A stretch of DNA of 31,560 nt. It comes from an uncultured bacterium. GTDB taxonomy: Bacteria; Actinomycetota; Actinomycetes; S36-B12. The notes beneath the pieces were generated by a model that did no database searches, had not been told where the DNA came from, and saw nothing but the letters and a program-made list of their open reading frames with translations. A program made the translations under genes and the position numbers. This document shows positions 30,076 through 31,560 of this stretch, piece by piece. The DNA lies in assembly GCA_903908025.1 (NCBI GenBank), contig CAIVQM010000287.1, forward strand, positions 1 through 31,560, written 5' to 3'. How positions within the stretch are numbered: position 1 is the stretch's first letter; the number at the start of each line of letters is the position of its first letter.

Positions 30076-30981
30076 CTGTCCGCCGCACATCTGCAGGCTC
30101 GCCGCACCGGCGGTGAGCGGCAGAGCCTGACACTCGGCGAAGGCCCGGTCTGGGACGGCCCGCGCGACCGGGTGCTGTGGGTGGACATCCTCGCGGGCGC
30201 CGTCTTTGCCGGTCCCTTCACCGGTGACGTGCTCGGGGTCGACCGGAGCTGGTCGTTCGACGAGCCGGTCGGGTCGGTGCTGCCGGCACTCGATGGCGGC
30301 CTGGTCGTCGTCGGTCAGCGGCACCTGCACCGGGTGGACCCGGAGGGCACGGTCACCGGAAGCATCCGGATCCTGCCCGACGAGATGGCGAGCCGGCTCA
30401 ACGATGCCGCGTGTGACTCCGTCGGGCGTCTGCTCGTAGGCAGCCTGCGGCAGGATGGCCGCGTCGGTCAGGAGACGCTGGTGAGCGTCGATGCCGACGC
30501 CGTCGTGCGCCCGTTGGTTGAAGGGATCAGCGTGTCGAACGGCATCGGCTTCAGTCCCGACGGCGATCGTCTCTACCACGTCGACAGCGTGCCGGGACAG
30601 GTACGCGCGTTCGACTACGACGTTTCGAGCGGCACGTGCGAGGGCCCTCGCGTGGTGTGGCAGGGCGACGGCATTCCGGACGGGCTGACCGTCGATGTCG
30701 AGGGGAACCTCTGGATCGCCTACTTCGGTGAGGGTCAGGTCCGCTGCCTGTCACCAGAGGGGGAGCTGCTTGCTGTCGTCGAGGTGCCGGTTCCGAACGT
30801 GACGTGTCCGGCATTCGTTGGCACCGATCGGGATCGGCTGCTGATCGGTACGGCCCGCATCAAGCTCAGTGACGAGCAGCTTGCCGTGTGGCCCGACTCG
30901 GGGGAGTTCTTCGTCGCCGATGTCGGTGTTGCCGGCCTACCCGCAACGGCGTGGGCCGGCAGTACCCGGACCGATCCCTGA
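30076..30981 (+). CDS. SMP-30/gluconolactonase/LRE-family protein with a probable CTG start
   Basis: A six-bladed beta-propeller lactonase family protein. The first ATG, GTG or TTG in frame after the preceding stop is GTG 30172, which would cut off the conserved first strand LGEGPVWDG and its metal-binding Glu. The frame is open from 30067. CTG 30076, with GAGGG 6 bases upstream, gives 301 residues, the normal family length, with the Glu at residue 22. Other metal-site wording is SNGIGFSPDGDRLYHVDS and GIPDGLTVDVEGNLWIAYFG. The family hydrolyses sugar or other lactones using a divalent metal; the substrate is unknown. A sequencing error near the start is the alternative to a CTG codon. Confidence 0.85.
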   Translation: MSAAHLQARRTGGERQSLTLGEGPVWDGPRDRVLWVDILAGAVFAGPFTGDVLGVDRSWSFDEPVGSVLPALDGGLVVVGQRHLHRVDPEGTVTGSIRILPDEMASRLNDAACDSVGRLLVGSLRQDGRVGQETLVSVDADAVVRPLVEGISVSNGIGFSPDGDRLYHVDSVPGQVRAFDYDVSSGTCEGPRVVWQGDGIPDGLTVDVEGNLWIAYFGEGQVRCLSPEGELLAVVEVPVPNVTCPAFVGTDRDRLLIGTARIKLSDEQLAVWPDSGEFFVADVGVAGLPATAWAGSTRTDP

Positions 30982-30987
30982 CCCGCG

Positions 30988-31560
30988 TCAGGCAGAGGCG
31001 GCGTCGAGCAGGGCGATCTCGTCGGGGGTGAGGTCGAGGGTCCCCATCGTGACGAGGTCGGCGAACTGCTCGAGGTTGCGGGCACTCGCCAGCGGCGCGG
31101 TGAGCCCGGGTCGCGTCAGCAGCCAGGCAAGGGCGACGGGCGCCATGTGGCAGTGATGCGCTGCAGCCACCTGCTCCAGTGCGGTGAGGACCCGGTCGCC
31201 CCGCTCACCGATGTAGGGCTCGGCACCCTTCGCCCGCGGGCTGTCGATCGTGACGCCCGGGCGGTACTTGCCGGTGAGGAAGCCGCGCGCGAGCGAGTAG
31301 TAGGGCAGCGACGCGAGGCCGTGCTCGACCACGATCGGCTCGATCGTCGCCTCGTACTCGGTCCGCTCCATCAGGTTGTAGTGGTTCTGGATGGCGACGT
31401 AAGACGACAGTTCGTTGGCGGCAGAGATGGCAAGTGACTCGCGCAGCCGGTCAGCGGTGAAGTTGGAAGCCGCGATGTGGCGCACCTTGCCGGAGCGGAC
31501 GAGTTCGTCGAAGGCGCCGAGAGTGTCCTCGATGGGTGTCGAGGGGTCGTCCTCGTGCGC
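30988..31560 (-). CDS. Aldo/keto reductase, C-terminal part (5' end beyond window)
   Basis: The frame is open to the window edge and 190 residues are visible. The first ones, DTLGAFDELVRSGKVRHIAASNF, are the middle of an aldo/keto reductase barrel (the 'GKVRxIGxSN' strand). They are followed by QNHYNLMERTEYEATI, PYYSLARGFLTGKYR and the cofactor-binding end RPGLTAPLASARNLEQF. The catalytic Asp, Tyr, Lys and His would be in the missing half. It belongs to the same broad family as the gene at 11750 but is not a close copy. It converges with the SMP-30-family gene, with 6 bases between stops. Confidence 0.88.
   Translation of the reverse strand, partial: AHEDDPSTPIEDTLGAFDELVRSGKVRHIAASNFTADRLRESLAISAANELSSYVAIQNHYNLMERTEYEATIEPIVVEHGLASLPYYSLARGFLTGKYRPGVTIDSPRAKGAEPYIGERGDRVLTALEQVAAAHHCHMAPVALAWLLTRPGLTAPLASARNLEQFADLVTMGTLDLTPDEIALLDAASA

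Overview
The window is high-GC DNA that reads like a chromosomal segment of an actinobacterium (Actinomycetota). The grounds are the GC-rich third codon positions, frequent GTG starts, the leaderless-type promoters in front of many genes, an AlkB-rubredoxin fusion, and the family mix. I cannot place it below phylum. Coding density is very high and no stretch of more than 300 bases lacks a gene; the longest gaps are about 150-170 bases (7509-7661, 18798-18963, 28595-28742). I saw no tRNA, rRNA, CRISPR array, insertion sequence, phage gene or replication origin.

Layout: (i) 1-522, the tail of a Phd-type antitoxin and its VapC toxin. (ii) 590-7508, a PAS-GGDEF diguanylate cyclase, a secreted serine hydrolase, a helix-turn-helix protein, a large secreted protein with putative Ig-like repeats, a VOC-fold protein and a P-loop kinase-like protein. 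(iii) 7662-14450, a membrane-bound PAS-GGDEF-EAL protein, two further PAS-GGDEF cyclases and an aldo/keto reductase. (iv) 14455-16461, an alkane monooxygenase-rubredoxin fusion with a coupled TetR regulator and an inverted repeat over its promoter. (v) 16498-17904, a membrane GGDEF protein and a small membrane protein. (vi) 17973-27057, a divergent SDR gene and a seven-gene, end-to-end overlapping operon encoding both subunits of a biotin-dependent acyl-CoA carboxylase, a split AtuA, a TetR regulator, an acyl-CoA dehydrogenase and a glutaconyl-CoA-type hydratase. (vii) 27065-29719, a zinc-ribbon-PAS-GGEEF cyclase, an OmpR-type response regulator and an Hpt-like protein. (viii) 29779-31560, a small membrane protein, an SMP-30/gluconolactonase-family protein and an aldo/keto reductase cut by the window end.

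Two themes stand out. The first is catabolism. Block vi has nearly the gene set of the Pseudomonas acyclic terpene utilization (Atu) pathway: acyl-CoA dehydrogenase, carboxylase, hydratase, AtuA, SDR and TetR repressor. It is preceded by two tandem operator-like palindromes on a leaderless promoter, and a hydrocarbon hydroxylase lies about 1.5-4.5 kb away. The second is cyclic-di-GMP signalling. Five intact diguanylate cyclases, all with an RxxD inhibitory site, and one protein with a degenerate GGDEF and an intact EAL domain fall within about 28 kb, with an Hpt/response-regulator pair that has no adjacent histidine kinase.

All functions are read from motifs and recall of families. No database search was run.
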